NCBI GenBank assembly: GCA_964016105.1
Contig: CAXHEX010000027.1
Span: forward strand, 1-64,000
DNA: 64,000 bases
From: Ketobacter sp964016105
GTDB lineage: Bacteria; Pseudomonadota; Gammaproteobacteria; Pseudomonadales; Ketobacteraceae
Direction of reading: 5' to 3'
Made by a program: the position numbers and the translations under genes. Shown piece after piece: positions 45,464-54,537 of this stretch. Numbering within the stretch: the first letter of the stretch is position 1; each line of letters begins with the position of its first letter. Below the pieces are notes generated by a model. It was given only the letters and a program-made list of their open reading frames with translations. It did no database searches and was not told the DNA's origin.

Positions 45464-48034
45464 ATGGAAGAACAGTACCACCCCCGGGAAATTGAAACTC
45501 AAGCCCAGACTTACTGGGAACAAAACCGAAGTTTCGAAGTAACCGAACAAAAAGACAAAGAGCCTTACTACTGCCTGTCCATGTTCCCCTACCCCAGCGG
45601 CCGCCTGCATATGGGACATGTGCGCAATTACACCATCGGCGACGTGGTAAGCCGCTTTCAGCGAATGCTGGGCAAAAATGTGATGCAGCCCATGGGTTGG
45701 GACGCATTTGGGCTTCCCGCAGAAAATGCCGCCATAAAAAACAAGGTGGCGCCAGCAAAGTGGACCTACGAAAACATCGAATACATGAAGGGTCAACTTA
45801 AGCGCTTGGGGTTTGGCTACGACTGGACCCGTGAATTAGCCACCTGTAGCCCCGAGTACTATCGTTGGGAGCAGTGGTTCTTCACCCAACTCTACAACAA
45901 AGGCCTGGTTTACAAAAAAATGGCCACCGTAAATTGGGATCCGGTGGACCAAACCGTGTTAGCCAATGAGCAGGTCATCGAGGGTCGCGGCTGGCGCTCA
46001 GGTGCCCCGGTGGAACGCAAAGAGATTCCCCAATGGTTTGTGAAAATCACCGACTACGCCGAAGAATTGCTGGCGGACCTGGATAAGCTGGAACATTGGC
46101 CTGAACAGGTTAAAACCATGCAGCGCAACTGGATTGGGCGATCTGAGGGCGTAGAACTGCAGTTCGAGCTGGAACAAAACCAGGCACTGGAAGTCTACAC
46201 CACTCGCCCAGACACCTTGATGGGAGTCAGCTATGTGGCGGTTGCAGCTCAGCACCCGCTGGCTGCCAAAGCAGCGCAAAACAACCAGGAAGTGGCGACA
46301 TTTATTGAAGAGTGCAGCCACAACAAGGTGGCGGAAGCGGATATGGCCACCATGGAAAAGAAAGGCGTATTCACAGGCTTTTACGCTCAACATCCGGTAT
46401 CTGGCACACAAGTACCGGTTTGGGTGGCCAACTTTGTGTTGATGGATTACGGTTCCGGAGCCGTTATGGCGGTGCCGGCCCACGACCAAAGAGACTATGA
46501 ATTTGCACAAAAGTACCAGTTGCCCATTCAGCAGGTTATTGAGCCCTATGACGAAAACAGCGAAATCGATCTGGCTCAAAGCGCCTACACAGAAAAAGGC
46601 AAACTGATTAACTCAGGACAGTTCGACGGGCTTAGCTCTGACCAGGCCTTCAAGGCCATTGCCCAGTGGCTACAGGAAAATAACAAAGGCAAAATCAAGG
46701 TCAATTATCGCTTGCGGGATTGGGGCGTTTCCAGACAACGCTATTGGGGCACCCCCATTCCCATGATTAACCTGGAATCGGGAGAAGCGGTTCCCACCCC
46801 GGCAGAGCAGCTGCCGGTTAGGCTGCCGGAAGATGTGGAAATGGATGGGGTACAATCCCCCATTAAAGCCGATGCCAACTGGCGCAAAACAGAATTTAAC
46901 GGACAACAAGCCGAAAAAGAGACCGATACCTTCGATACCTTTATGGAATCGTCCTGGTATTACGCCCGTTATTGCAGCCCCAACGATACCAACCAAATGC
47001 TGGATCCCGCAAAAGCCAACTATTGGTTGCCGGTAAATCAGTATGTGGGGGGAATTGAGCACGCCATTTTGCATCTGCTGTATTCCCGCTTTTTCCACAA
47101 ATTGTTGAGGGATTTTGGCCTGGTAAATTGCGATGAGCCGTTCGAGCGCTTGCTATGCCAGGGCATGGTGTTAGCTGACTGTTTTTACCGCGAAGATGAA
47201 AAAGGCGGAAAAAACTGGTTCCCCCCCACGGAGGCTGTGGACAAGGGCAACAATCAATTTGTACACACCGAAGATGGGTTGCCGCTGATACACGACGGCA
47301 TGAGCAAGATGTCGAAATCCAAAAATAACGGCATCGACCCCCAGGTAATTATCGATAAGTACGGTGCCGACACCGTACGTTTGTTTATGATGTTCGCCGC
47401 GCCACCGGAACAGTCTCTAGAATGGTCCGACAGCGGCGTGGAAGGCGCTAACAAGTTTCTACGCAAGATTTGGCGCATGGTTCACGGCCATCTACAAAAT
47501 GGACGGGTTCCTGCCTTAAACAAGGAAAGCTTGAACGAACAACAAAAAGACTTGCGTCGTAAGCTGCACCAGACCATCGCCAAGGTACGTGACGACTACG
47601 AACGTCGACTCACCTTCAACACGGCCATAGCTGCGGTTATGGAGTTGAGTAATCATATGGCCAAGCTGGATAACGACGGTGACCAGAGCCTGGCGGTGAT
47701 GCAAGAAGCCATAGAAGCCTGCGTACTGATGCTGGCGCCCATCACCCCCCATATTTGCCACCACCTCTGGTCTACTCTGGGCAAACAAGGGCTGGTGATT
47801 GATGCCCATTGGCCTGCGGTGGACGAATCTGCCCTTAAGCAGGACAGTATCGAAATGGTGGTGCAGGTGAACGGCAAGGTAAGGGCAAAGCTTCAGGTTG
47901 CCACTGATGCCAGCCAGGACGCCATAAAGGCCATGGCGTTAGAGCATGAGAGCGTGATTAAATTCACCGAGGGTAAGAATATTGCCAAGGTGATTGTGGT
48001 TCCCGGTAAGCTGGTCAGTGTGGTGGCAAAGTAA
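45464..48034 (+). CDS. leuS: Leucyl-tRNA synthetase
   Basis: This 856-residue class I synthetase charges tRNA-Leu. The HIGH motif appears as HMGHVRNY in the N-terminal Rossmann domain, an editing CP1 domain follows, and KMSKS is in MSKMSKSKNN. The start is the ATG at 45464 (MEEQYHPREIE), the standard family start; an in-frame codon six residues earlier is less likely. lptE begins one base after the stop, continuing the conserved leuS-lptE-holA order. Confidence 0.97.
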   Translation: MEEQYHPREIETQAQTYWEQNRSFEVTEQKDKEPYYCLSMFPYPSGRLHMGHVRNYTIGDVVSRFQRMLGKNVMQPMGWDAFGLPAENAAIKNKVAPAKWTYENIEYMKGQLKRLGFGYDWTRELATCSPEYYRWEQWFFTQLYNKGLVYKKMATVNWDPVDQTVLANEQVIEGRGWRSGAPVERKEIPQWFVKITDYAEELLADLDKLEHWPEQVKTMQRNWIGRSEGVELQFELEQNQALEVYTTRPDTLMGVSYVAVAAQHPLAAKAAQNNQEVATFIEECSHNKVAEADMATMEKKGVFTGFYAQHPVSGTQVPVWVANFVLMDYGSGAVMAVPAHDQRDYEFAQKYQLPIQQVIEPYDENSEIDLAQSAYTEKGKLINSGQFDGLSSDQAFKAIAQWLQENNKGKIKVNYRLRDWGVSRQRYWGTPIPMINLESGEAVPTPAEQLPVRLPEDVEMDGVQSPIKADANWRKTEFNGQQAEKETDTFDTFMESSWYYARYCSPNDTNQMLDPAKANYWLPVNQYVGGIEHAILHLLYSRFFHKLLRDFGLVNCDEPFERLLCQGMVLADCFYREDEKGGKNWFPPTEAVDKGNNQFVHTEDGLPLIHDGMSKMSKSKNNGIDPQVIIDKYGADTVRLFMMFAAPPEQSLEWSDSGVEGANKFLRKIWRMVHGHLQNGRVPALNKESLNEQQKDLRRKLHQTIAKVRDDYERRLTFNTAIAAVMELSNHMAKLDNDGDQSLAVMQEAIEACVLMLAPITPHICHHLWSTLGKQGLVIDAHWPAVDESALKQDSIEMVVQVNGKVRAKLQVATDASQDAIKAMALEHESVIKFTEGKNIAKVIVVPGKLVSVVAK

Positions 48035-48035
48035 A

Positions 48036-48530
48036 ATGCTTCGCAACGGCCTGCTCATTGCTCTGGTTTTCCTGTTAACTGCCTGTGGCTTTCAACTTCG
48101 CGGCACAGAAAACGCAATCCATCATTCCTTTACCGAAGTAACGGTGGTGAACAGCACTGCTGACAAAAGGTTTCAGCAAATACTGGAAGAGGCACTTAAA
48201 AATGCCGGGGTTCTGGTGGCTGAGGATAGCGACACAAAGCTGGAGCTCCTTTCCAGCACACCGCGACGTCGTACTGCGTCCTTTTCCAGTCGAGCCAAAA
48301 GTGCTGAATTCGAGCTGCTCAAAGAAGTGAGTTTTCGTTTTAGCCATCAAGAGGACGTGGTCATTGAAACCACCCAATTGCAAGCTCGACGTTCCTACCT
48401 ATACCGTGAAACCGCAGCGGTGGGGAAAGCGGAGGAGGAAATTCTGCTAAGAAAAGAAATGGACGAAGACCTGGCGCAGCGCATCTTGCTGTATCTACAG
48501 CGCTCAGTGGCTGAGAGTTCCAAACCATGA
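48036..48530 (+). CDS. lptE: LPS assembly lipoprotein LptE
   Basis: This 164-residue outer membrane lipoprotein plugs the LptD translocon that inserts lipopolysaccharide. A signal peptide ends in the lipobox LLTACG, followed by FQLRG, the start seen in LptE/RlpB proteins. The start is the ATG one base after the leuS stop. Its end overlaps holA by 4 bases. Confidence 0.94.
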   Translation: MLRNGLLIALVFLLTACGFQLRGTENAIHHSFTEVTVVNSTADKRFQQILEEALKNAGVLVAEDSDTKLELLSSTPRRRTASFSSRAKSAEFELLKEVSFRFSHQEDVVIETTQLQARRSYLYRETAAVGKAEEEILLRKEMDEDLAQRILLYLQRSVAESSKP

Positions 48531-49561
48531 AGCTGAGGCCAAACCAGCTCAAGGAGCACTTCAAAAAGGGGGATTTATTGCCCCTATATATTGTAAGCGG
48601 AGATGAAGCCCTCCTGATGCAGGAAACCTGCGCCCACATTCGCAGCCACTGTCGCCAGCAGGGATTCAGTGAGCGCGAGCTGTTCAATGTGGAGCCGGGC
48701 TTTGACTGGAACAATCTGCTGCAAGCGGGCAACAGCATGTCCCTTTTTGGGGATAAGAAAATTCTGGAAGTGCGCCACGACAAACCCAAAATTGATGACA
48801 AAGGGAAAAAAGCACTGCAGCAATACTGCGCGGATCTCAATCCCGATAACGTGATGTTACTCATCCTTCCCAAGCAGGATAAAAAGTCGCTGTCCGCGAA
48901 GTGGTTTCAAACAGTTGAATCTGTATCCGCACTTATCCAAGTATGGCCGATAGATGTCAATCAGCTGCCCCAATGGCTGCATCAACGTATGCACAATGCC
49001 GGACTGGAGCCCTCTCGTGAGGCAGTGGAATTATTGTCAGAAAAAGTGGAAGGCAATTTACTGGCCGCGGCCCAAGAAGTGGAAAAGCTGCTGTTGGTAA
49101 AGGGCAAAGGTCCCCTTGGTGTGGCAGACATCGAAGAATCCGTTGCTGACCACGCCCGTTACAACCTGTATGAACTGGTGGACGAAGCACTGAAAGGTAA
49201 CCAGGCCCATGCGGTTAAAATGCTGAATCAATTACAAGCCAGTGGTACTGAACCTGCTGCCCTGTCATGGGCTTTTAGTAAAGAAATCCGAGCTCTGGCA
49301 GGCATGTCCAGTCTGATCGAAAATGGCATGTCCGCCAGCAAAGTGATGCAGGATTACCGAGTCTGGAGTACCCGCAAGCAAGTGATACAAAGCGCATTAC
49401 AGCGCCTGCAAAGTAAAACCTTCAAACATTGCCTGCTGGAAATTGCCCGCATCGACCGCGCCATAAAGGGCATGGCGCAAGGCAATCCCTGGGTGGGTTT
49501 TACCAACGTGATACTTTGGCTGTCTGGCAAGGTTCGACCTGGCTCCATGGCACTGGATTAG
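48527..49561 (+). CDS. holA: DNA polymerase III subunit delta
   Basis: This 344-residue clamp-loader subunit opens the sliding clamp. The start MKLRPNQLKEHFKKGDLLPLYIVSGDE is typical of HolA, with a degenerate P-loop region (SGDEALLMQE), and the C-terminal collar domain follows. The overlap with lptE (ATGA) is conserved in relatives. Confidence 0.95.
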   Translation: MKLRPNQLKEHFKKGDLLPLYIVSGDEALLMQETCAHIRSHCRQQGFSERELFNVEPGFDWNNLLQAGNSMSLFGDKKILEVRHDKPKIDDKGKKALQQYCADLNPDNVMLLILPKQDKKSLSAKWFQTVESVSALIQVWPIDVNQLPQWLHQRMHNAGLEPSREAVELLSEKVEGNLLAAAQEVEKLLLVKGKGPLGVADIEESVADHARYNLYELVDEALKGNQAHAVKMLNQLQASGTEPAALSWAFSKEIRALAGMSSLIENGMSASKVMQDYRVWSTRKQVIQSALQRLQSKTFKHCLLEIARIDRAIKGMAQGNPWVGFTNVILWLSGKVRPGSMALD

Positions 49562-49610
49562 TCATTACAACACAGCGGGCTAAAAGCTAGAGAGGGTCAT
49601 ATTCAATCGC

Positions 49611-49616
49611 TATAAT
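49611..49616 (+). promoter_or_regulatory. -10 box candidate for the cis/trans isomerase gene
   Basis: A perfect TATAAT lies 33 bases upstream of the start; no good -35 is seen at 17 bases. The gene is separated from holA by 88 bases and probably has its own promoter. Confidence 0.4.
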
Positions 49617-49649
49617 GCACGCACCGAACACCTTAGGCGGAATCGCTGC

Positions 49650-51998
49650 ATGCACAAAAAATTATTTTTCATTCTATTCACACTAGTGGCTTCCGGTTGC
49701 AGCAGTTTGGCAGTTTACAATTGGGATGCTCTGTTTGGCACTGCAGATCCTACTCGATTTAATTCACCCCCAAGCGGAGGTAGTGTCAGTTTCCAGCAAC
49801 AGGTGAAACCCATCCTGGATAAACGCTGCGTGGTTTGCCACGCCTGCTATGACGCCCCCTGTCAGTTAAAGCTGGGTTCCTACGAAGGCATCACCCGGGG
49901 TGCAAACAGCAACTACATCTACAATAGCTCCCGGTTGCTGGCGGAAACCACTACCCGCCTCCATATGGATGCCGAGCTTACCAGTGAATGGCGCAACTTG
50001 GATTTCTTTCCCGTGCTGAATGAACGGGACAACACTCCCGGTGCCAATATCGCCGGCAGCGTGTTGGCGCAAATGTTAATTCAAAAGCAGCAACACCCGC
50101 TGCCCAAAAAAGACAAGCTACCGCAAAGTTTCGACTTTAAATTACATCGGGACCAACAATGTACCGATATAGAAAGCTTCGCCCACTATAAAAGGGACTA
50201 CCCCCTCTGGGGCATGCCCTACGGCTTACCCGCGTTGTCAAACCAGCAGCACGACACTTTAATCAAGTGGGTTGAAGAAGGCGCTCCCGTTACAGAACAA
50301 AAACCATTGGATAAAAAGTGGCAAGCCTATATCAACCAATGGGAGAGCTTTTTTAACCAGGATTCCCTCAAGGCCCAGCTCATGAGCCGTTATATGTATG
50401 AGCACCTGTTTCCCGCACATTTGTACTTCGAGGACAACGATCAACCTGTGTTCTTCGAAATAGTGCGCTCCGCTACCCCTCCGGGACAAAAGATACAGAT
50501 TATTGCCACCCGACGCCCCTATGACGATCCCAAAGTGGAACGGGTTTACTATCGCATTCGCCCAATCAAAGACACCATCGTATTAAAAACCCATATGCCC
50601 TACCTGTTAAGTCAGTCTCGCATGGCCAAGTGGCATACCTGGTTTTTGAATGACGATTACCAAGTGGACCATCTCCCCAGCTATGAGGTAAAAAAGGCTT
50701 CCAATCCGTTTCTTACTTTCGCCCAAATACCCAGCTACGCAAGATACCGCTTTATGCTGGAAGAAGCCCAATACACCATCATGGGGTTTATAAAAAGCCC
50801 GGTGTGTCGCGGCCATGTGGCTTTAAACGTGATAAATGACCATTTCTGGGTCACCTTTACCCACCCCAAGTTGCGGGCACATCCCGCAGTTGAAACCTTA
50901 TTACAAACACAGATCCACAATTTGGATTTGCCCGCTGAAGCCAGCAGCAGCGCCGGTCTGCTCAATTGGATTAACTACGCCCGCCAAGAAAAACGCTACG
51001 CCGAAGCTAAAGCCCAAACCATGAATGAACAAGTGAACAAGAACGCAGAAGTGACCCTGGATATGCTCTGGGATGGAGATGGCGAGAATGATAACGCGGC
51101 CTTGACCATTTTTCGCCACTACGACAGCGCGACGGTGATCAAAGGGCTCCATGGCAACGCCCCACAAACCGCCTGGGTTGTTACTTACCCACTTCTGGAA
51201 CGCATCCACTACCTATTGGTGGCGGGTTTCGACGTGTTTGGCAATGTGGGCCACCAGCTCAATACCCGAATTTATATGGACTTTCTGCGCATGGAAGGAG
51301 AATTCAATTTCCTAGCCCTTCTGCCAAAAGACCATCGCGAACAAGTCAGAAGCCAGTGGTACCAAGGCTCACCGGATAGAGTAAAAGAATACGTTTATGA
51401 AGCCGCAAAAAACTACCAGGGTGAGACTTCAATTGTATTCAACAGCAACAATCCGCTAACAGAACTCTACCAAATGCTACAAGCAAAACTCGCCCCGGTG
51501 TTAAATCGCGAGTACCATATCAGCCATGGATTTAACGACGCAGCAACCCTAAATCAGCTGGATAGGCTATCTAAAATCAGGGGGTTAGCAGCGTCACTCA
51601 TGCCACAAACCAGTCTCTTGGAACTGGTGGACAGCAACAACGACGAATCAGAGTATTACTCCATAAACAGCAACAGCGCCTACACTAATATTTCGTACCT
51701 GTTTGGTGAGGCAAACCGGAGACAACCCCACAATGATAGTCTGACGGTTTCCTATGGCGTTCTAGGCGCTTATCCCAATAGCTTTCTTAGGGTGGATAAA
51801 GCAGAACTGGCGCAATTCGTTGATAAGGTAAGTGCGCTACAATCACAAGAGGATTACATTGAGTTGCTGAATAAATGGGCAATACGTCGCAGCTCTGACG
51901 AGTTTTGGTCATTCAGTGACCGAGCACATGCTGACTTTCAATCCAAGCAACCCGTTCGCTTCGGGCTACTGGATTACAATCGACTCGATAACCAATAG
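49650..51998 (+). CDS. cti: Fatty acid cis/trans isomerase
   Basis: This 782-residue periplasmic enzyme turns cis-unsaturated membrane fatty acids into trans, a fast defence against solvents and heat known from Pseudomonas and Vibrio. The haem c motif CVVCH is at residues 60-64, followed by further cysteines (ACYDAPC). The N-terminus ends in LVASGCSS, which could be a lipobox (Cys17), so it may be membrane-anchored by lipid. Length fits Cti. It stands alone with its own -10 box. Confidence 0.92.
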   Translation: MHKKLFFILFTLVASGCSSLAVYNWDALFGTADPTRFNSPPSGGSVSFQQQVKPILDKRCVVCHACYDAPCQLKLGSYEGITRGANSNYIYNSSRLLAETTTRLHMDAELTSEWRNLDFFPVLNERDNTPGANIAGSVLAQMLIQKQQHPLPKKDKLPQSFDFKLHRDQQCTDIESFAHYKRDYPLWGMPYGLPALSNQQHDTLIKWVEEGAPVTEQKPLDKKWQAYINQWESFFNQDSLKAQLMSRYMYEHLFPAHLYFEDNDQPVFFEIVRSATPPGQKIQIIATRRPYDDPKVERVYYRIRPIKDTIVLKTHMPYLLSQSRMAKWHTWFLNDDYQVDHLPSYEVKKASNPFLTFAQIPSYARYRFMLEEAQYTIMGFIKSPVCRGHVALNVINDHFWVTFTHPKLRAHPAVETLLQTQIHNLDLPAEASSSAGLLNWINYARQEKRYAEAKAQTMNEQVNKNAEVTLDMLWDGDGENDNAALTIFRHYDSATVIKGLHGNAPQTAWVVTYPLLERIHYLLVAGFDVFGNVGHQLNTRIYMDFLRMEGEFNFLALLPKDHREQVRSQWYQGSPDRVKEYVYEAAKNYQGETSIVFNSNNPLTELYQMLQAKLAPVLNREYHISHGFNDAATLNQLDRLSKIRGLAASLMPQTSLLELVDSNNDESEYYSINSNSAYTNISYLFGEANRRQPHNDSLTVSYGVLGAYPNSFLRVDKAELAQFVDKVSALQSQEDYIELLNKWAIRRSSDEFWSFSDRAHADFQSKQPVRFGLLDYNRLDNQ

Positions 51999-52024
51999 TT
52001 AAACAATCTGAAAAGGAAACCTAA

Positions 52025-52645
52025 ATGACTGAGCAAAAAGCCACTAATGTTCATTGGCACCATGGTGATATCACCAAAGAAGACCGCAGCAAGCTAACCA
52101 AGCAACAGGGTTTAACCCTATGGTTCACAGGCCTTTCAGGCAGCGGTAAGAGCACTGTAGCAGTGGCATTGGAAAAGGCACTATACCAACGGGGGCACCT
52201 TAGCTACCGCCTGGACGGTGACAATATCCGTTTGGGGATCAATAAAAACTTAGGCTTCTCAGCAGAAGATCGTACAGAAAACATTCGTAGAATCGGGGAA
52301 ATTGCCAAGCTGTTTGCCGATACCGGCGTTATTGCCCTCAGCAGCTTTATCAGCCCCTACTGCTCAGACCGGGATCAGGTACGCAAAACCCATGAAGAAG
52401 GCAACATGCCGTTCATTGAGGTATATATTGACTGCCCATTGGAAGAAGCTGAAAAACGCGACCCCAAAGGCCTGTACAAGAAAGCACGCGCGGGTGAAAT
52501 CAAAAACTTCACTGGCATCGACGACCCCTACGAGGCCCCCAAAAGCCCAGAGATACACTTGAAGACCGCCGAAATGAGCCTGGATGATGAAGTGGAAGCA
52601 ATAATCGCTTATCTGGAAGAAAAGAACTACCTATTCAAAGACTGA
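52025..52645 (+). CDS. cysC: Adenylylsulfate (APS) kinase
   Basis: This 206-residue kinase phosphorylates APS to PAPS for sulfate assimilation or sulfation. The P-loop GLSGSGKSTVA is at about residues 37-47; DGDNIRLGINKNLGFS, FISPY and DCPLEEAEKRDPKGLYKKAR are family motifs. It is found alone, not fused to CysN and not next to other sulfur genes, so a dedicated sulfation role cannot be excluded. Confidence 0.95.
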   Translation: MTEQKATNVHWHHGDITKEDRSKLTKQQGLTLWFTGLSGSGKSTVAVALEKALYQRGHLSYRLDGDNIRLGINKNLGFSAEDRTENIRRIGEIAKLFADTGVIALSSFISPYCSDRDQVRKTHEEGNMPFIEVYIDCPLEEAEKRDPKGLYKKARAGEIKNFTGIDDPYEAPKSPEIHLKTAEMSLDDEVEAIIAYLEEKNYLFKD

Positions 52646-52725
52646 TCAGCCCTCTTTTGTAGATAGACCAGGGCCGGTTTGTGTCATGTAACCCAACCCG
52701 GCCCAACCAAAGTATCCCCTTGATA

Positions 52726-53403
52726 TTATTGAGTGCGAGTTGAACCCGGCTCTTTTATAAAAGCCACTTTGGCATTGGCGTGGCTCGCCAATGATGTATT
52801 GCGTAAGTTCTTTATGGTATTGAAGGGCATTTCATAGGTGAACATTTCCAGCAACCAGCCCTGGGCATTACCACCGGGATCGAAAGCAGATTCATAGGCC
52901 ACTTCCACCATACCATCTTTTCGTGGGGTTAAAACCCAAGCAGCTTCAAAGTTATTGGTGCGTATCATGCTACGCTTCTCATTCACGTACTGTGACTCTG
53001 CCATGATCTTCTTAGTCACCACCAGGGTTTCGGGGTCTTGTTCCCAACGAGAATAGAGCACACTGTCGCGATCTTTTTCAGGCCAGGGCGAATCTATGAC
53101 GGTGTAAGTGATGCTTTCTTTTTCACTGATGTCTTTGAGCTTCTCAACTTTACCAATTTTGTCCATCCACTCTGGGAATGCACTTGAATCGGACAAGAAT
53201 GAAACCAGGCTGGACAGGCTGGCTTGCACCTGGGTAACCACCTTAACGTGCTTAACTTCTGTTTCTGCCACTGTTTTGGTGTAGAGCTGAATGCCGTCTT
53301 CATCCTGATCCAATAACCAGTCACCTGCCACTGCAAAGCTGGATACGGCTAGCAGACTGGAAGCGGCAACGGCACACAATAGTTTCCTGGGCTTAAACGA
53401 CAT
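52726..53403 (-). CDS. START-domain periplasmic protein
   Basis: This 225-residue protein has a signal peptide (to about residue 26, SFAVAG) and then a START/SRPBCC-type lipid-binding fold with KHVKVVTQVQ, FPEWMDKIGKVEKL and PWPEKDRDSV motifs. AAGGGGGAA sits directly upstream of the ATG at 53403, deciding the start; the frame is open to 53601, but that extra part translates a fragment of pnp. Bacterial secreted START proteins of this type have no settled function. Confidence 0.85.
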   Translation of the reverse strand: MSFKPRKLLCAVAASSLLAVSSFAVAGDWLLDQDEDGIQLYTKTVAETEVKHVKVVTQVQASLSSLVSFLSDSSAFPEWMDKIGKVEKLKDISEKESITYTVIDSPWPEKDRDSVLYSRWEQDPETLVVTKKIMAESQYVNEKRSMIRTNNFEAAWVLTPRKDGMVEVAYESAFDPGGNAQGWLLEMFTYEMPFNTIKNLRNTSLASHANAKVAFIKEPGSTRTQ

Positions 53404-53516
53404 AATTCCCCCTTGGTTTTTATTATTTTTGACAAGCATTTTGATTATAGTATCAGTTAGATTACGCAAGGGAACTACAGAACACAATAGGAATTTATAA
53501 CGGCAATTGTTAACAA

Positions 53517-53577
53517 CCAGGGAGTCATTGGCTCCATTTTTGTCTACCTTTCCGCCATAGATCTTACCAATCTCGGC
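53517..53577. repeat. Chimeric remnant: terminator copy joined to a pnp fragment
   Basis: Bases 53517-53548 resemble the terminator at 54487-54517 (GGAG-CATTGGCTCC-TTTTTGTCTAC). Bases 53540-53577 resemble the pnp gene near 54763-54808, with ATAGATCTTACCAATCTCGGC identical over 21 bases. Read on the minus strand the second part encodes AEIGKIYGGKVDK, against AEIGKIYTGKVNK in pnp. The two parts join at a shared TTTTGT. Order and orientation match the native locus with about 250 bases missing between them. Confidence 0.75.
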
Positions 53578-53693
53578 GAACCACGTTAACAGCGTGCACA
53601 ATTTCGTATTCTTGCTATGAAATCATGCCGTTACTCACCTGATCACCAATGCTAATTTGAATTAGCATTTACTTATGGTCAGGGAGGCCAAAA

Positions 53694-54473
53694 ATGTCTG
53701 CTAAATCAAAGTTCATTGTATGTGCATTGTTTACGACCGTGTGTGGATCAGCACTGGCTACAGAGCGAAAAGGAATTGATAAGTCATTTCTATCCGAGAT
53801 CCAAAGAATGACCGTTCAGCCCACTCCAGGGTATTTGCCTGCTGGCTGTATCAAGGGTACTAAAAATCCGAAATGTTTTGGCGCTGCTACGAGACCTGTC
53901 AATGGGCGTTCGAGCTTATCTGCATCTGATGATCTGGCAATCAACGCGCCCAATGTGTTGGTTACCATGTATGTGAAAGAAATTTCCAATGCAGCGGTTT
54001 CCAATGGCGGATTTGATCCAGAAGATCCGAAAGACGTAGGAAACAAATGGATTCGTTGGGACACAGCCAGCCCTGAAGCGGATGTACAGAGTGAATATGG
54101 TTCAGAACTGGTGATTCCCAATCCAGGGATCACTAACGATTACACCACCTTCTATAACCCGGTATATGGCATTGGTATATACCAAGCATTGATATATGGG
54201 GCCTGCGATTCATTAAGCTCATTCGATCTAACCCATACTGTTAGGATTAGTGACCACCTGGATGATGCTGATTGGGGTTTCTATGAGGCAACTGATACAG
54301 ACACTATTGTTAGTACCGGATTCTATAATATGAGCTACTCAGTAGTGGCTACTGAAGACGAAGATGGAGATAAAACCCCAGACCAGACAGGCGGTGAAAA
54401 TAATGGCGGTGTTTCCAACATTCATATAACGGGAACCGTAAATGTAACCTGTACCGCTGCAAGTTCTTTATAG
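53694..54473 (+). CDS. Secreted protein of unknown function
   Basis: I do not recognise this 259-residue protein. It has a signal peptide (cleavage near GSALA, residue ~22), then a mostly beta, Asp/Ser/Thr-rich chain with five or so cysteines outside the signal (GCIKGTKNPKCF, GACDS, VTCTA), likely disulfide-bonded, and an acidic loop EDEDGDKTPDQTGGE that could bind calcium. GGGAGG precedes the ATG. It lies between two copies of a terminator-like repeat, as if inserted as a cassette. Confidence 0.7.
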   Translation: MSAKSKFIVCALFTTVCGSALATERKGIDKSFLSEIQRMTVQPTPGYLPAGCIKGTKNPKCFGAATRPVNGRSSLSASDDLAINAPNVLVTMYVKEISNAAVSNGGFDPEDPKDVGNKWIRWDTASPEADVQSEYGSELVIPNPGITNDYTTFYNPVYGIGIYQALIYGACDSLSSFDLTHTVRISDHLDDADWGFYEATDTDTIVSTGFYNMSYSVVATEDEDGDKTPDQTGGENNGGVSNIHITGTVNVTCTAASSL

Positions 54474-54483
54474 ATCTGCTAAC

Positions 54484-54510
54484 AAAAAGGGAGCCATTGG
54501 CTCCCTTTTT
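54484..54510. terminator. Bidirectional intrinsic terminator between the secreted protein gene and pnp
   Basis: GGGAGCC (54489-54495), loop ATT, GGCTCCC (54499-54505), flanked by AAAAA on the left and TTTTT on the right, so it can stop transcription from both sides. It serves the + strand gene ending at 54473 and pnp ending at 54538 on the minus strand. Confidence 0.9.
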
Positions 54511-54537
54511 GTCTACTACTCTAAGGCTGTTAGACCA

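Noticed and set aside
53404..53601. N-terminal extension of the START-domain frame containing AEIGKIYGGKVDK
   Set aside because: This part derives from a pnp fragment. The signal peptide and a strong ribosome binding site place the true start at 53403.
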